From: PMG-095 sp049324695
GTDB taxonomy: Bacteria > Myxococcota_A > Polyangia > Polyangiales > Polyangiaceae
NCBI GenBank assembly: GCA_049324695.1
Contig: JBMOMJ010000002.1
Coordinates: 124,001 to 188,000 of the forward strand
Direction of reading: 5' to 3'
Length of the DNA: 64,000 nucleotides
This document shows, in pieces, positions 34,322-43,573 of the stretch (the stretch's first letter is position 1; the number at the start of each line of letters is the position of its first letter). Made by a program: the position numbers and the translations under genes. Under the pieces are notes generated by a model. That model was given only the letters and a program-made list of their open reading frames with translations, did not search any database and was not told the origin of the DNA.

Positions 34322-36256
34322 ATGAAGAAGGTTGGGATCGCGTTTATCTTGATGCTGGGGTGCTCGGTGGACCGCAATGGCGGTGGCGATGCGGAAGGGG
34401 GAAACGCCGGTGCCAGTGGAAACAAGACCGGAGGCGCGGGTTCGGTCCCGAAAGGCGGAAGCAATTCGGGCGGTCGCAACTCAGGCGGTTCGAATAGCGG
34501 CGGTGCTTTGGCAAAGGGCGGCACAACCGGCGACGCGGGTAACAGCAGCTTCGCAGGTGGTGGTGCCGACGAAAGCGGAGGAACCAGCGGCGAGGGCGGC
34601 ACGTCGGCAAACGCGGGCGGCACTTCAGGCAGCGGCGGCGTGCTCACAGCAGGCGGTTCGGGCGGAACGTTGACGACGAGCGGCGGCGCTACCAACGGAG
34701 GCACCGGCGGTGGAGTCACTGCTGGCGGCAAAGCAGCAACCGGCGGCACAGGCGCAGGCGGCACGGCCATGGGCGGCACGGGCGCTGGCGGCAAAGCAGC
34801 GGGCGGCACCACATCGGCAAACGGTGGCACCGGCACGGGCGGAAAATCGAGCTGCCCTGGCGGCGGAACGCCCAAGGCGCGCGACTGCACATCGAGCGCG
34901 GACAACGATTGCGACGGCAAAGCCGACAACACCATCGACACGGTGTGCACCTGCGTCGTCGGCCAAGTGCAAACCTGCGATACACATCCAGGTTCGGACG
35001 GCAAAGGCACCTGCAAAGCAGGCACACAGACGTGCGTAGCTGGAACCGGTAACTCCACCACTGGTTGGGGCACATGTCAGGGCGCCGTGGGTCCAACCAT
35101 CGAGGCGTGCACAGCCAACGGTCTCGACGAAGATTGTGACGGCCTCTACAACGAAACTCCGCCGTGCGCGGAGCGCTACGAGCAAGTCTCCGCGGGCACG
35201 TTCACCACGTGTGGCGTTGCGCTGAACGGCAGCGTGCTCTGTTGGGGACGCAACGAATCAGGGCAGCTGGGGCAAGGTTTCACCGACACCAGCGCGCACA
35301 CTTCTGCTGTCAGCGTTACGGTTTCGAAGGCCGCGGAGGTAGCAGTTGGTACCACGCACGCGTGTGCGCGGCTCTTCAACGGCACTGTGCGCTGCTGGGG
35401 TGGCAATCAGTTCGGTCAGCTCGGCAATGGCACGAAGACGAACAGCTCGAACCCTGTGATGGTGACCGGGCTCGAAAACGTCACGCGCATCTCAGTTGGC
35501 TCCATGCACAGCTGCGCTGTTCGCAGCGACGGCACCGCCGCGTGTTGGGGCGCAGGTGATTGGGGCATTCTGGGTAATCGCTCCACAACGGGCAGCACCA
35601 CGCCGACCGCAGTGGTGGGGCTCGGGAGCATCGCCGCAATCGCAGCCGAAGCGTCGAACAGCACTTGCGCGTTGCTCACCAACGGCACCGTCTACTGCTG
35701 GGGCGACGACTTACACGGCGAGCTCGGCAACGGCAGCGCAGATGGGAACTCCGGTTCGTTGATACCCGTTCAAGTCACCGGGCTCACGGGCATCACGCAA
35801 CTCAACGGCAGCATCGCGCGGAAGAGCGACACGAACACGCTGTGGTTCTGGGGCGAGAACGAGTACGGCCAAGCGGGAACGGGCGAGAAAAGCACCGGTG
35901 GGCCCATCACCATCGAGTACTATGCGCCGGTTCAGGTCTCGTCGATTACGATAGCGAAGCAAGCTAGTCGTGGCGGCCAGTCGACGTGCGCGGTCATGAA
36001 TGACGGCACGGTGCGTTGCTGGGGAACCAACAACAACGGCTCGCTCGGCGTGGGCTCCAGCGCGAGCAGTTTCACTCCGGTGAGCGTGCCAGGGCTTTCG
36101 GGCGTCGCGAGCCTCGACTGCGGCAGTGATGGGCACTGCTGCGCGGTGCTCAACGACGGCAGCCTGCGTTGCTGGGGTAACAACCAGTACGGTCAGTTGG
36201 GTGACGGTACCACCACGAATCGGCTTGCACCTGTCGCTGGCCCGACGCCTTATTGA
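34322..36256 (+). CDS. Lipoprotein with Gly-rich linker and RCC1-like beta-propeller
   Basis: From ATG 34322 (644 residues), the signal MKKVGIAFILMLGCS has lipobox MLGC. A Gly/Thr/Ala linker (about 20-180) is followed by a Cys-containing MYXO-CTERM-type segment (CTSSADNDCDGKADNTID, then CTANGLDEDCDGLYNETPPC) and by seven RCC1 repeats (about 280-640) recognised by VLCWGRNESGQLGQG, VRCWGGNQFGQLGNG, VYCWGDDLHGELGNG and LRCWGNNQYGQLGDG. RCC1 propellers in secreted bacterial proteins are probably adhesive or scaffolding. The DNDCDG motifs are Ca-binding-like loops common in myxobacterial surface proteins. Confidence 0.88.
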   Translation: MKKVGIAFILMLGCSVDRNGGGDAEGGNAGASGNKTGGAGSVPKGGSNSGGRNSGGSNSGGALAKGGTTGDAGNSSFAGGGADESGGTSGEGGTSANAGGTSGSGGVLTAGGSGGTLTTSGGATNGGTGGGVTAGGKAATGGTGAGGTAMGGTGAGGKAAGGTTSANGGTGTGGKSSCPGGGTPKARDCTSSADNDCDGKADNTIDTVCTCVVGQVQTCDTHPGSDGKGTCKAGTQTCVAGTGNSTTGWGTCQGAVGPTIEACTANGLDEDCDGLYNETPPCAERYEQVSAGTFTTCGVALNGSVLCWGRNESGQLGQGFTDTSAHTSAVSVTVSKAAEVAVGTTHACARLFNGTVRCWGGNQFGQLGNGTKTNSSNPVMVTGLENVTRISVGSMHSCAVRSDGTAACWGAGDWGILGNRSTTGSTTPTAVVGLGSIAAIAAEASNSTCALLTNGTVYCWGDDLHGELGNGSADGNSGSLIPVQVTGLTGITQLNGSIARKSDTNTLWFWGENEYGQAGTGEKSTGGPITIEYYAPVQVSSITIAKQASRGGQSTCAVMNDGTVRCWGTNNNGSLGVGSSASSFTPVSVPGLSGVASLDCGSDGHCCAVLNDGSLRCWGNNQYGQLGDGTTTNRLAPVAGPTPY

Positions 36257-36287
36257 GTGAACTCGGCCCGCTCGCTATCCTGAGGCG

Positions 36288-37676
36288 GTGACAAGCGGAA
36301 TCGTCGAGGTAGCGAGCGAGCTCGCGGCACGGGCGCACGCGGATCAGGTGAGGAAGTCGGGCGGGCTACCGTATTTCACGCATCTCGAAGCCGTGGCCGA
36401 GCTGGTTCGACTGCATGGTCACGGCGAGCCTGCCGTCGTGGCCGCAGCCTATCTGCACGATTTGCTCGAAGATCGTCCCGCGTTTGCAGACGAGTTTCGC
36501 GAGCGGCTTCCGAGCGACGTGATCGAAACCGTAGAGGTGCTGAGCGAGATCAAGCTCGACGAACATGGGCGGCGTTTGCCCAAAGCGGTGCGTTTCGAGC
36601 GCTATCTCGCTGGGCTCGCGCAGGGAACTCCTGCAACGCGGCGTGCGTTGCCAATCAGCTGCGCCGACAAGATTCACAACGTGCAAAGCCTGATCGAAGC
36701 CGAGGCGCGGGGTGAACCCCTGCTGCTGCGTCTGAATACGCGCCCGGGCGAGCAGTTGGCGCACTTGGCGCGCTTGCGTCCGCTCTACGCGGAAGCCGTG
36801 TCGCCTTCGTTGTTGGAACAGTTCGACCGCGTGCGCGCCGAATTGGCGGAAACGGTGAAACGCTGGTTGTTCGGGCGCGCGGTGATGATCGCGGCCGAAG
36901 CGCACCTGAGCCAATTCGACAAGGCGGGCGAACCCTACATTTTGCATCCGCTGGCTCTCGCGCTCGAGACGCGCGATCCGGACGAACGCCTCGTGGCCGT
37001 GCTGCACGACGTGATCGAGGATAGCCACGTAACGCTGGAGTTTTTGGCGCGCGAAGGCTTCCCTGAACGTGTGCTGCGCGGCATCGATGCGCTCACTCGT
37101 CGGCGCGGAGAAAGCTACGATGCATTCATCGAGCGCGTCGCGAAGGACCGATTGGCAACGCGCGTGAAACTTTTGGATCTCGCGCACAACTCGGACTTGT
37201 CGCGCTTGTCACAACCGAGCCCGACTGACTTCGAACGGCTGCGCAAGTACGAGCGCGCCGCCGCGCGTTTGCGAGCCGAGCTCGAGAAGCGAAGCTTGCA
37301 GATTCGTCTGCTGCCGAGCAGCATGGAAACCGTGCGCGCGGCGGCTTGTTTGCCCGTTGTACGTGGAGAGCACGTTACCCTCGCGCGGCGTGTATCCCCC
37401 GACGAGCCGCTCGACAAGTTGGTGCCCAGTGCGCAGCGCATCGGCGAAGAAGTCGAGCTCGAGGCAGTGGCGGAGTGTTGCGACGAGCGCGTGCAAGCTT
37501 GGGTTGTGGAGATTGCGGGGAGCAGCGTGCGACCGTCGGACGGCGGTGTGCTCCACGTCACCGTGAGCCGTAGCGAAGGCGCTCGCTCGAAGGATTCGAA
37601 TCAGCTACTCGAAAGCGCGCCACGGCGGCCGATTTCGGCGGCGCTGCGCGGAACGCTCGAATGGGTCGACAACTGA
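36288..37676 (+). CDS. Protein with two tandem HD-type phosphohydrolase domains (RelA/SpoT hydrolase-like)
   Basis: The 462-residue product from GTG 36288 has two HD domains. Domain 1 (about 5-170) contains HADQVRKSGGLPYFTHLEAV, AAYLHDLLED and SCADKIHNVQSL. Domain 2 (about 195-340) contains SQFDKAGEPYILHPLALALE, VAVLHDVIEDSHVTLE and KLLDLAHNSDLSRL. These match the HD domain of (p)ppGpp hydrolases: H...HD...D. No synthetase, TGS or ACT domain follows, so it may be a small alarmone hydrolase-like enzyme with a duplicated domain. The C-terminal ~100 residues are beta-rich and unrecognised. Both HD sites appear intact. Confidence 0.83.
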   Translation: MTSGIVEVASELAARAHADQVRKSGGLPYFTHLEAVAELVRLHGHGEPAVVAAAYLHDLLEDRPAFADEFRERLPSDVIETVEVLSEIKLDEHGRRLPKAVRFERYLAGLAQGTPATRRALPISCADKIHNVQSLIEAEARGEPLLLRLNTRPGEQLAHLARLRPLYAEAVSPSLLEQFDRVRAELAETVKRWLFGRAVMIAAEAHLSQFDKAGEPYILHPLALALETRDPDERLVAVLHDVIEDSHVTLEFLAREGFPERVLRGIDALTRRRGESYDAFIERVAKDRLATRVKLLDLAHNSDLSRLSQPSPTDFERLRKYERAAARLRAELEKRSLQIRLLPSSMETVRAAACLPVVRGEHVTLARRVSPDEPLDKLVPSAQRIGEEVELEAVAECCDERVQAWVVEIAGSSVRPSDGGVLHVTVSRSEGARSKDSNQLLESAPRRPISAALRGTLEWVDN

Positions 37677-37686
37677 AGCCCTCGGC

Positions 37687-39123
37687 TCAATCGGAGTCGC
37701 GTCGCCGCACGCCGGGTGGGCGCGGCGTCTCAGCTGGTGGACGCGGAGTCATGCTCGACGTTGGCGGCACCTCGGTCACCTTGCGGCCCTCCAGCGTAAG
37801 CTCCCAACCGACGCCGCGGCGACGCAGCTCCGCCGTGTAAATCGAGTCCGAGCCAACGCCACGCGAAACCGCAGTCGCGATGGCTGTTGCAACCATCAGC
37901 GGTAGCACCACTGCGTAGTCACCCGAAAGCTCGAACGCCATCACTGCCGCCATGAGCGGTGCGTGAGTGGTGGCGGCAGTCGCGGCAGCCATGCCTACCA
38001 AAGCAAAGCCACCGGGTGGCCCCAGCACGAGTGGTGTCGTGCGCTGAAGCAGGGCGTGGAAGAGAAATCCCGCTGCTCCCCCAATCAACATGGTTGGAGT
38101 AAACACACCTCCAGGGCTCCCCGAAGCCACCGACGAGGTCGTGGCAAGAGCCTTAACGATGATTAGAACTCCCACGAAAGCCAACGCCGGGGTTCCATCG
38201 AGCAAGGCATTGAGTGGTTCGTAACCATTGCCGGCGACTTCTGGCACTAGGAGCACGCCGACTCCTGCGCCGAGCCCGCCCAACGCACCCCGTAGCGGCG
38301 GCGTGAGCGCCAGTCGCCGGAAGCCACTTTCGCCGGCCCGCAGCACCAACATGAACGAGCGCGCCACGAGCGCCGTGAGCAAGCCGAGCCCCGCAAACGC
38401 TACGAGTTCACTGGTTGCGATCCAGCTGAACTCGCGTTGCCCGTACACCGGACCGGGACCGACCAACGCACGTGTGAGCGCCGTGGCGATAGCCGTTGCG
38501 GCCAAACACGGCACGATGACGTCCAGCGCCACGACCCCAATCACTACCTCGAGCACGAACAACACCGCAGCGAATGGCGTGTTGTAAGCCGCCGCAAAGC
38601 CAGCAGCCGTACCAGCCGCGATTAGCGTACGACGGCGCCGCGACGAAAGCGCCGCGAACGTACCAACCAGCTTACCAGTCGCGGCTCCCAGCTGAATGAT
38701 GGGACCTTCGCGACCCAGTGATCCGCCGCTCGCTATTGCGCAAAACGACGCAATCGACTTGGCCAATGTCACACGCATGGAAAGGCGAACGCGCCCGAGC
38801 ACGACGGCTTCCATCGCGTCGCTGACGCCTTGGCCAGCGGCTTCCTTACGCAAAGCTAGAGCTATGCCCCCCGCTACCAACCCTCCAGCGGTGGGTGCCA
38901 GCACGCGCGCCCAAGCAGGCGCAAAAGTGAACGCCGCCACAACGCTCGAATTACCGGTCGTCTGCTGCAGCACAAACGCGAGCGCCGCGCGAAATAACAC
39001 GGCGAAGCCAGCGGCAATCAGCGCGACGAGCAATAACGCCACTCCGAAGCTCAGCCGCTCCAGCATGGGACGACGCGGTGGCATGGACTGCCGAGCCGGC
39101 TGACGAGAAGGCGGGCTATCCAT
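37687..39123 (-). CDS. ClC-type chloride channel/transporter
   Basis: ClC proteins move chloride through the inner membrane as channels or H+/Cl- antiporters. From ATG 39123 (478 residues) there are about twelve hydrophobic helices and the selectivity motifs GGSLGREGPIIQLGA (GREGP), GSPGGVFTPTMLIGGAAG (GxFxP as GVFTP) and GMAAATAATTHAPLMAAVMA. The Glu of GREGP, the gating glutamate, is present. The C-terminus ends in a short Pro-rich tail without CBS domains. The frame is open upstream to 39237, but that part lacks membrane character. It is convergent with the HD-domain gene. Confidence 0.92.
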   Translation of the reverse strand: MDSPPSRQPARQSMPPRRPMLERLSFGVALLLVALIAAGFAVLFRAALAFVLQQTTGNSSVVAAFTFAPAWARVLAPTAGGLVAGGIALALRKEAAGQGVSDAMEAVVLGRVRLSMRVTLAKSIASFCAIASGGSLGREGPIIQLGAATGKLVGTFAALSSRRRRTLIAAGTAAGFAAAYNTPFAAVLFVLEVVIGVVALDVIVPCLAATAIATALTRALVGPGPVYGQREFSWIATSELVAFAGLGLLTALVARSFMLVLRAGESGFRRLALTPPLRGALGGLGAGVGVLLVPEVAGNGYEPLNALLDGTPALAFVGVLIIVKALATTSSVASGSPGGVFTPTMLIGGAAGFLFHALLQRTTPLVLGPPGGFALVGMAAATAATTHAPLMAAVMAFELSGDYAVVLPLMVATAIATAVSRGVGSDSIYTAELRRRGVGWELTLEGRKVTEVPPTSSMTPRPPAETPRPPGVRRRDSD

Positions 39124-39401
39124 TGGTGTCGCGATCGAGCTTGCGTTGTCGCATATCGCGCACGCCGAAGAGTCTCGAATCGGCGATCGCGGCGCCGCCC
39201 GTAACGCGTTCGTCGCACTGGCGCGCGTGCTCATCATCGAAGTGAGCGCGCGGAGTGCTCACACGCGGGATGCGCGGGATGGGAGATGGCAACGAAGTTG
39301 ACTCCTGCGCTCGTGTCACACCCACATCGTCACCACAATTTCGTTTCGCTGAGAAGTTTGGCGTGTGGCCACTCCGAAGCAGGCTGCTACGCTCGAAGTC
39401 G

Positions 39402-42400
39402 ATGGCGCTTGTTCGGGGTTTTTCCTTCGTTTTGATGGTCGGCTTTTTGGCTGCGTGCAGTGGCAAGCCGGATGTGCCCATCACCGTTGGAAACGGTGGC
39501 AAAGGTGGAGCGAGCGGTAGCGGCGGCGCTGCGCCCGGCTCTGGCGGCACAATCGTCGACATTCCGGACGCAGGAGCCGGTGGCGAAATGATGGGCACCG
39601 GCGGCTCAATGCCGGATCCATGCGCCGGGTTGCTCTGCGGCAAAGGGCAGCGCTGCGAGCTCGTGCAAGGCGTTGCCGCTTGCGTGGACAACACCTGCGC
39701 CGATCTCAAGTGCGGCGCCCTCGAAGAGTGTGTGCCAGCCGTGGGAGGCGGGTTCGTGTGCAACAGCCTCTCCTGCAAGTCAGACGTGGAGTGTAGCGAA
39801 GCGCGTCATTGCGACGGCACCAAGTGCGTCGACGACGTGTGTGAGCCGGAGACACGGGCGTGTGACGGGGACGACGTTCTCTTGTGCGCCTCGAACGGGG
39901 GAGCCAACCCGCCGGCATATACCTGCGGCGGCGGCGGCTACTTCACGAGCAAGTGCTCGGATAAGGCGGGCGCTACTGGTCAGGCAATCGGCTGCACCTG
40001 CGAAGGTGATTGGGACTGCCCACAGTTTACGATTTGCGAAGCGGGCGTGTGCAAGGGCACGGGCGTGGAACCAACTTGCACGTTGCCGCCAGCGCGTTTC
40101 GAAGACGTTCTGCCGAAGCTCGAGTTTCGTTGGGGCGGAACCAATCAGGCCAATCCAAAAGCTACCGGGCGCGCGTTCCCGTGGTCTGCGCAAGTGGCAT
40201 CCACGCCCATGGTCGTGAACCTCGACGACGACAACGGTGATGGCCTCATCAATGAGCTCGATTTCGCGGAAATCGTGTTCATGAGCTACGACACCGCGGT
40301 CGAGTCGCGTGGCATCGTGCGCGCCATTCACGCTGGAGGTCCCAACAAGGGCAAGGACTATTTCGCGCTGTGCGGCGCGACGTTGTGGAAGGAGGGCAAT
40401 CCGCTGATTTCGGATTGCGCCCCCGGCTCGGGCAACGCAGAGAGCCGCGACGCCGCCATCGCGCGCGCGTCGGGTGCAGTTGCGGCCGGCGATCTGGATG
40501 GCGATGGCAAGCCGGAGATCGTCGTTCCGCTGCAAACCGGCGCGCTCCAAATCCTCGATAACACCGGCGCCATCGTAGCGACATCCGCAAGCGGATTGTG
40601 GCCCGCTGTGACCTCGATGGAGCCGGATTGGCGTTACCCAGCGCCAGCGATCGCAAACCTGGATTACGCTGGCTTCTCCGAAATCGTGATGGGCAACCGC
40701 GTGCTCACCTTGAAGAGCGACGCCGGAAAGATCGCATTCGACAAGGTATTCACCGGCCAGTTCCGCACCGGCACGATGCACCACGGCACCGACGAGCAGC
40801 ATCACGGCCCGACGGTGTGCATGGCCGATCTCACGGAGAACCCCGGGCTCGAAATCGTGGCCGGTACGAGCCTGTACCGGTTGCCCGACGTCGCCAACTG
40901 CACGACGGCTCCGAACAGCGATTACTGTCTCAATCGCCTGACTTCGGTTTGGAACGCAGAAACGGCGAATGCCGGCGCTACCTTCTATGCCGAAGGCTTC
41001 TGCGCTGTCGCCGACGTGCTCGGCGCGGACACGGTGGCTGCGCCAGGTCCTGGCAACGATCTCGATCGTGTGCCGGAAGTCCTCGTCATGGCCGATGGTC
41101 ACCTTTTGGTTCTGCAGGCGAGCAACGGCAAGCTCCTGCGCGACGTCAATCTGGGCGGCGGCATTCAGGGCGGCGCGCCCAACATCGACGACTTCGACGG
41201 CGACGGCTTCCCCGAAATTGCCATCGCGCTGTCCGACTTTTACGCCGTGGTCGACCTGCAAGCTGCAAACGCCACGAACTGCCCCGCGTGGAACAACGTT
41301 CTCAGCGCGTCCGCGACGCCACCCGGGACCAATCCGCCGCGCAACCCGGGCGGCAGCTGCACACAAAACAGCGACTGCAACGCGGGCGCCGTGTGCAATC
41401 AAAAAGCTGGCACCTGCGTCTGCTTGCAAAGCGGTTGGAAGCGCGACACCGAAGACGACTCGAGCAAAGTCACCTCTTCCAGCGTGTTCGACTTCAACGG
41501 CGATGGCGCAGCCGAAGTCGTCTACAACGACGAGTGTTACTTCCACGTTTATGACGGCGCGACCGGCGGCCTCTACCTGGCCCTACCCTCACTAAGCCGC
41601 ACAATCATCGAAAACCCGGTGGTCGCGGACGTCGACAACGACGGCAACGCGGAAATCGTGTTCGTTCAGAACAACGAGACCATTCAGTGCAGCGAAAGTA
41701 ACCTCGATAGCTGGCCCAACGGGAGCAACGACGTAGCTGCCACGAGCTTGCCAAACGGCATCGAGGTCTGGGGTGATCCCAGCGATGTGTGGGTCGCCGC
41801 GCGCCGCGTATGGAACCAGCACTCGTACCATGTCACCAACGTGACCGAAGGCGGGCAAATCCCTCTTCACGAGCCCGAGCATTTCCGCCCGCTGAATGGC
41901 AGGTTGTACAATACCTACCGCTCGCAACCACGTAACTACGGTGTTGCGCCCGACCTGACACCAATCGCGATCCAAGTTTCGTCCCCTGACGTGGCTTGCG
42001 GTCAACTCTCGAGTGAAATCCAAGTGTCGGTGCAAGTGAAGAATGCGGGTGATCTGCGCGTGGGTCCCGGAGTGCAAATTGCCTTCGCCGGTCGCTGGGC
42101 GAGCCCAAACGCGACGGCTCCGCTCCTCGACGTGAACGGCGATCCCATCACGGTAACGCTCGACAAGAGCCTCGAGCCCGGCGCAACCACCATCGTGAGC
42201 ATCAGCTACACAGCTGGCAACAATGGTCGCCCCGATCTGCCGATCGAAGTCAGCGCCAGCGTCGACGCTGCGGCTGCCGAACGTGAATGCCACGAAGACA
42301 ATAACGACATCGTCGGCCCCGTCGAAGCCGGAGCCACCCTTGCCGACTTGAGCATTGCCATCAACAGCGCCGTCGGTTGCTCACCGCCGAAGGCCTCGGT

Positions 42401-42674
42401 CACCGTAACCAATCAGGGCTCTGCGCCGGCGGCGGACATTCTGGTGCGCATTTACGCCGGCGATCCCAGCCGCGGCGGGCAAATCCTGGGCGAAACCATC
42501 GTGCCAGGGCCGCTTGCGCCTGGCGAAAGCGTGACCATCAGCGTCACCTTGGAGACGCTCTATCGCAACGTCGTGCTCTACGGCGTGCTCGACCCGCTGA
42601 ACACCGTTACGGAGTGCAACGACGCGAACAACGTCACGCAGGGTCCTGAGCTTCGTTGCGAGATTCTGCGCTGA
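39402..42674 (+). CDS. Large lipoprotein with FG-GAP/VCBS repeats and CARDB domains
   Basis: From ATG 39402 (1090 residues), MALVRGFSFVLMVGFLAACS is a lipoprotein signal (LAAC), followed by a short Gly-rich linker and a Cys-rich EGF-like region (CAGLLCGKGQRCELVQGVAA, CSEARHCDGTKCVDDVC). Ca-binding FG-GAP-type loops recur: DLDGDGKPEIVVPL, DFDGDGFPEIAIAL, DFNGDGAAEVVYND and DVDNDGNAEIVFVQ, suggesting an integrin-like propeller. Two CARDB domains follow (about 855-1090; VQVKNAGDLRVGPG and VTVTNQGSAPAADILVRIYA). It is a surface or adhesion protein with no enzyme motif. The frame is open upstream to 39255 but lacks a signal there. Confidence 0.85.
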   Translation: MALVRGFSFVLMVGFLAACSGKPDVPITVGNGGKGGASGSGGAAPGSGGTIVDIPDAGAGGEMMGTGGSMPDPCAGLLCGKGQRCELVQGVAACVDNTCADLKCGALEECVPAVGGGFVCNSLSCKSDVECSEARHCDGTKCVDDVCEPETRACDGDDVLLCASNGGANPPAYTCGGGGYFTSKCSDKAGATGQAIGCTCEGDWDCPQFTICEAGVCKGTGVEPTCTLPPARFEDVLPKLEFRWGGTNQANPKATGRAFPWSAQVASTPMVVNLDDDNGDGLINELDFAEIVFMSYDTAVESRGIVRAIHAGGPNKGKDYFALCGATLWKEGNPLISDCAPGSGNAESRDAAIARASGAVAAGDLDGDGKPEIVVPLQTGALQILDNTGAIVATSASGLWPAVTSMEPDWRYPAPAIANLDYAGFSEIVMGNRVLTLKSDAGKIAFDKVFTGQFRTGTMHHGTDEQHHGPTVCMADLTENPGLEIVAGTSLYRLPDVANCTTAPNSDYCLNRLTSVWNAETANAGATFYAEGFCAVADVLGADTVAAPGPGNDLDRVPEVLVMADGHLLVLQASNGKLLRDVNLGGGIQGGAPNIDDFDGDGFPEIAIALSDFYAVVDLQAANATNCPAWNNVLSASATPPGTNPPRNPGGSCTQNSDCNAGAVCNQKAGTCVCLQSGWKRDTEDDSSKVTSSSVFDFNGDGAAEVVYNDECYFHVYDGATGGLYLALPSLSRTIIENPVVADVDNDGNAEIVFVQNNETIQCSESNLDSWPNGSNDVAATSLPNGIEVWGDPSDVWVAARRVWNQHSYHVTNVTEGGQIPLHEPEHFRPLNGRLYNTYRSQPRNYGVAPDLTPIAIQVSSPDVACGQLSSEIQVSVQVKNAGDLRVGPGVQIAFAGRWASPNATAPLLDVNGDPITVTLDKSLEPGATTIVSISYTAGNNGRPDLPIEVSASVDAAAAERECHEDNNDIVGPVEAGATLADLSIAINSAVGCSPPKASVTVTNQGSAPAADILVRIYAGDPSRGGQILGETIVPGPLAPGESVTISVTLETLYRNVVLYGVLDPLNTVTECNDANNVTQGPELRCEILR

Positions 42675-43083
42675 TCGAAAACTCGTAAGCCTCCTTCAGC
42701 AGCGGGCGAATGCGCGTGACGTCGCGGAGCTGCGTCAGCTTGACGACGTGTGTCACCTTCTTGCGATCCGAAACCACCTTGATGAACATCGGGTCTTTCA
42801 CCTCGCGCCCGAGATGAATTGCGACGCGAACCGCGTCCGCCATGATCACCAAGTCCGCGAAGATGCGAGTGCTCCGGAACAAGACGTACCGCTCGCGCGC
42901 GACAATTTCGATCTTGCCCAGCGATTGAACGAAGCGCTCGATCGCCTGATAGACCTTCACCACCGTGTCGGGCCGATTGCGAAGCACCTGCGCGCGCTCG
43001 CCAGTGCCACACGCGTGACGTTGATTCCTCTGCGTGAAGACCCGCTTGCACTTCGAGCAGGTCCAGGAGCTCGACGCCACCAT
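42634..43083 (-). CDS. DUF5655 family protein
   Basis: From ATG 43083 (149 residues), MVASSSWTCSKCKRVFTQRN begins with a zinc-ribbon-like CxxC, followed by HACG and a DUF5655-type core (VVKVYQAIERFVQSLGKIEI, YVLFRSTRIFADLVIMADAV, RVAIHLGREVKDPMFIKVVS). The CxxC and later HxC could bind zinc. The domain is often found in uncharacterised proteins thought to bind nucleic acid, without experimental role. Its 3' end overlaps the 3' end of the FG-GAP gene by 41 bases (convergent). Confidence 0.75.
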   Translation of the reverse strand: MVASSSWTCSKCKRVFTQRNQRHACGTGERAQVLRNRPDTVVKVYQAIERFVQSLGKIEIVARERYVLFRSTRIFADLVIMADAVRVAIHLGREVKDPMFIKVVSDRKKVTHVVKLTQLRDVTRIRPLLKEAYEFSISAESRNEAQDPA

Positions 43084-43127
43084 GCTCGAGTCATGCCGGA
43101 GCTGCGCGCCGACAGCAAGCAATGGCT

Positions 43128-43400
43128 CTACGGAGGCTGGCTGCCAGTTTCGGCGGGCTCGACGCCCTCAGCTTTCGCAACTTCGGCGCCGGCCTCCCCC
43201 CAAAGCCGCTCCTCGGTGTTTCCGCCGCCGTTGGCCTCGCACCATTCCATCCAGTCATCGCCGAACAACTCCGCGGGATGCGGAGTGCGCACGGTGTCGC
43301 GCCCACACGACAGATTGTCTGCCGGGCAGTACCGATCGCAGCCCCAGCACACTCGCTCGGGATGCATCGGGAGCAACACGCGCTTGTTCACTTTCGTCAC
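43128..43400 (-). CDS. DUF3079 family small Cys-rich protein
   Basis: From the GTG at 43400 (90 residues) the product starts VTKVNKRVLLPMHPERVCWG, then CDRYCPADNLSCGRDTVRTP and HPAELFGDDWMEW, the conserved DUF3079 block (HPERxCWGCDxYCPAxxLxC...HPxELFGxDW). Four closely spaced Cys and several His/Asp suggest metal binding. The C-terminal part (AEVAKAEGVEPAETGSQPP) is variable. Upstream sequence in this frame is Arg/Ser-rich and probably not coding. Confidence 0.82.
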   Translation of the reverse strand: MTKVNKRVLLPMHPERVCWGCDRYCPADNLSCGRDTVRTPHPAELFGDDWMEWCEANGGGNTEERLWGEAGAEVAKAEGVEPAETGSQPP

Positions 43401-43573
43401 GCTCGAAACGTTGCGAACTGCGTGCCGCGCACGTGCTCGCAAGCGCCCTTCGAGGCTCGAAAATTCGCGCAGTTTCCAGGATTCGGCGCCGCACACAGAT
43501 AGCGCTCCGCTGCATCGATGCGCGCATTCTGCACGCGGGCGCAAGGCTTGCGCGGAACTCGAACGCGGGCGGA

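Noticed and set aside
34171..35073. A 300-residue Pro-rich minus-strand frame
   Set aside because: Antisense of the Gly-rich linker of the RCC1 lipoprotein; no signal, domain or ribosome site.
39780..41546. A 588-residue minus-strand frame opposite the FG-GAP lipoprotein gene
   Set aside because: Antisense shadow of the DxDxDG repeats; the plus strand has the signal peptide and recognisable motifs.
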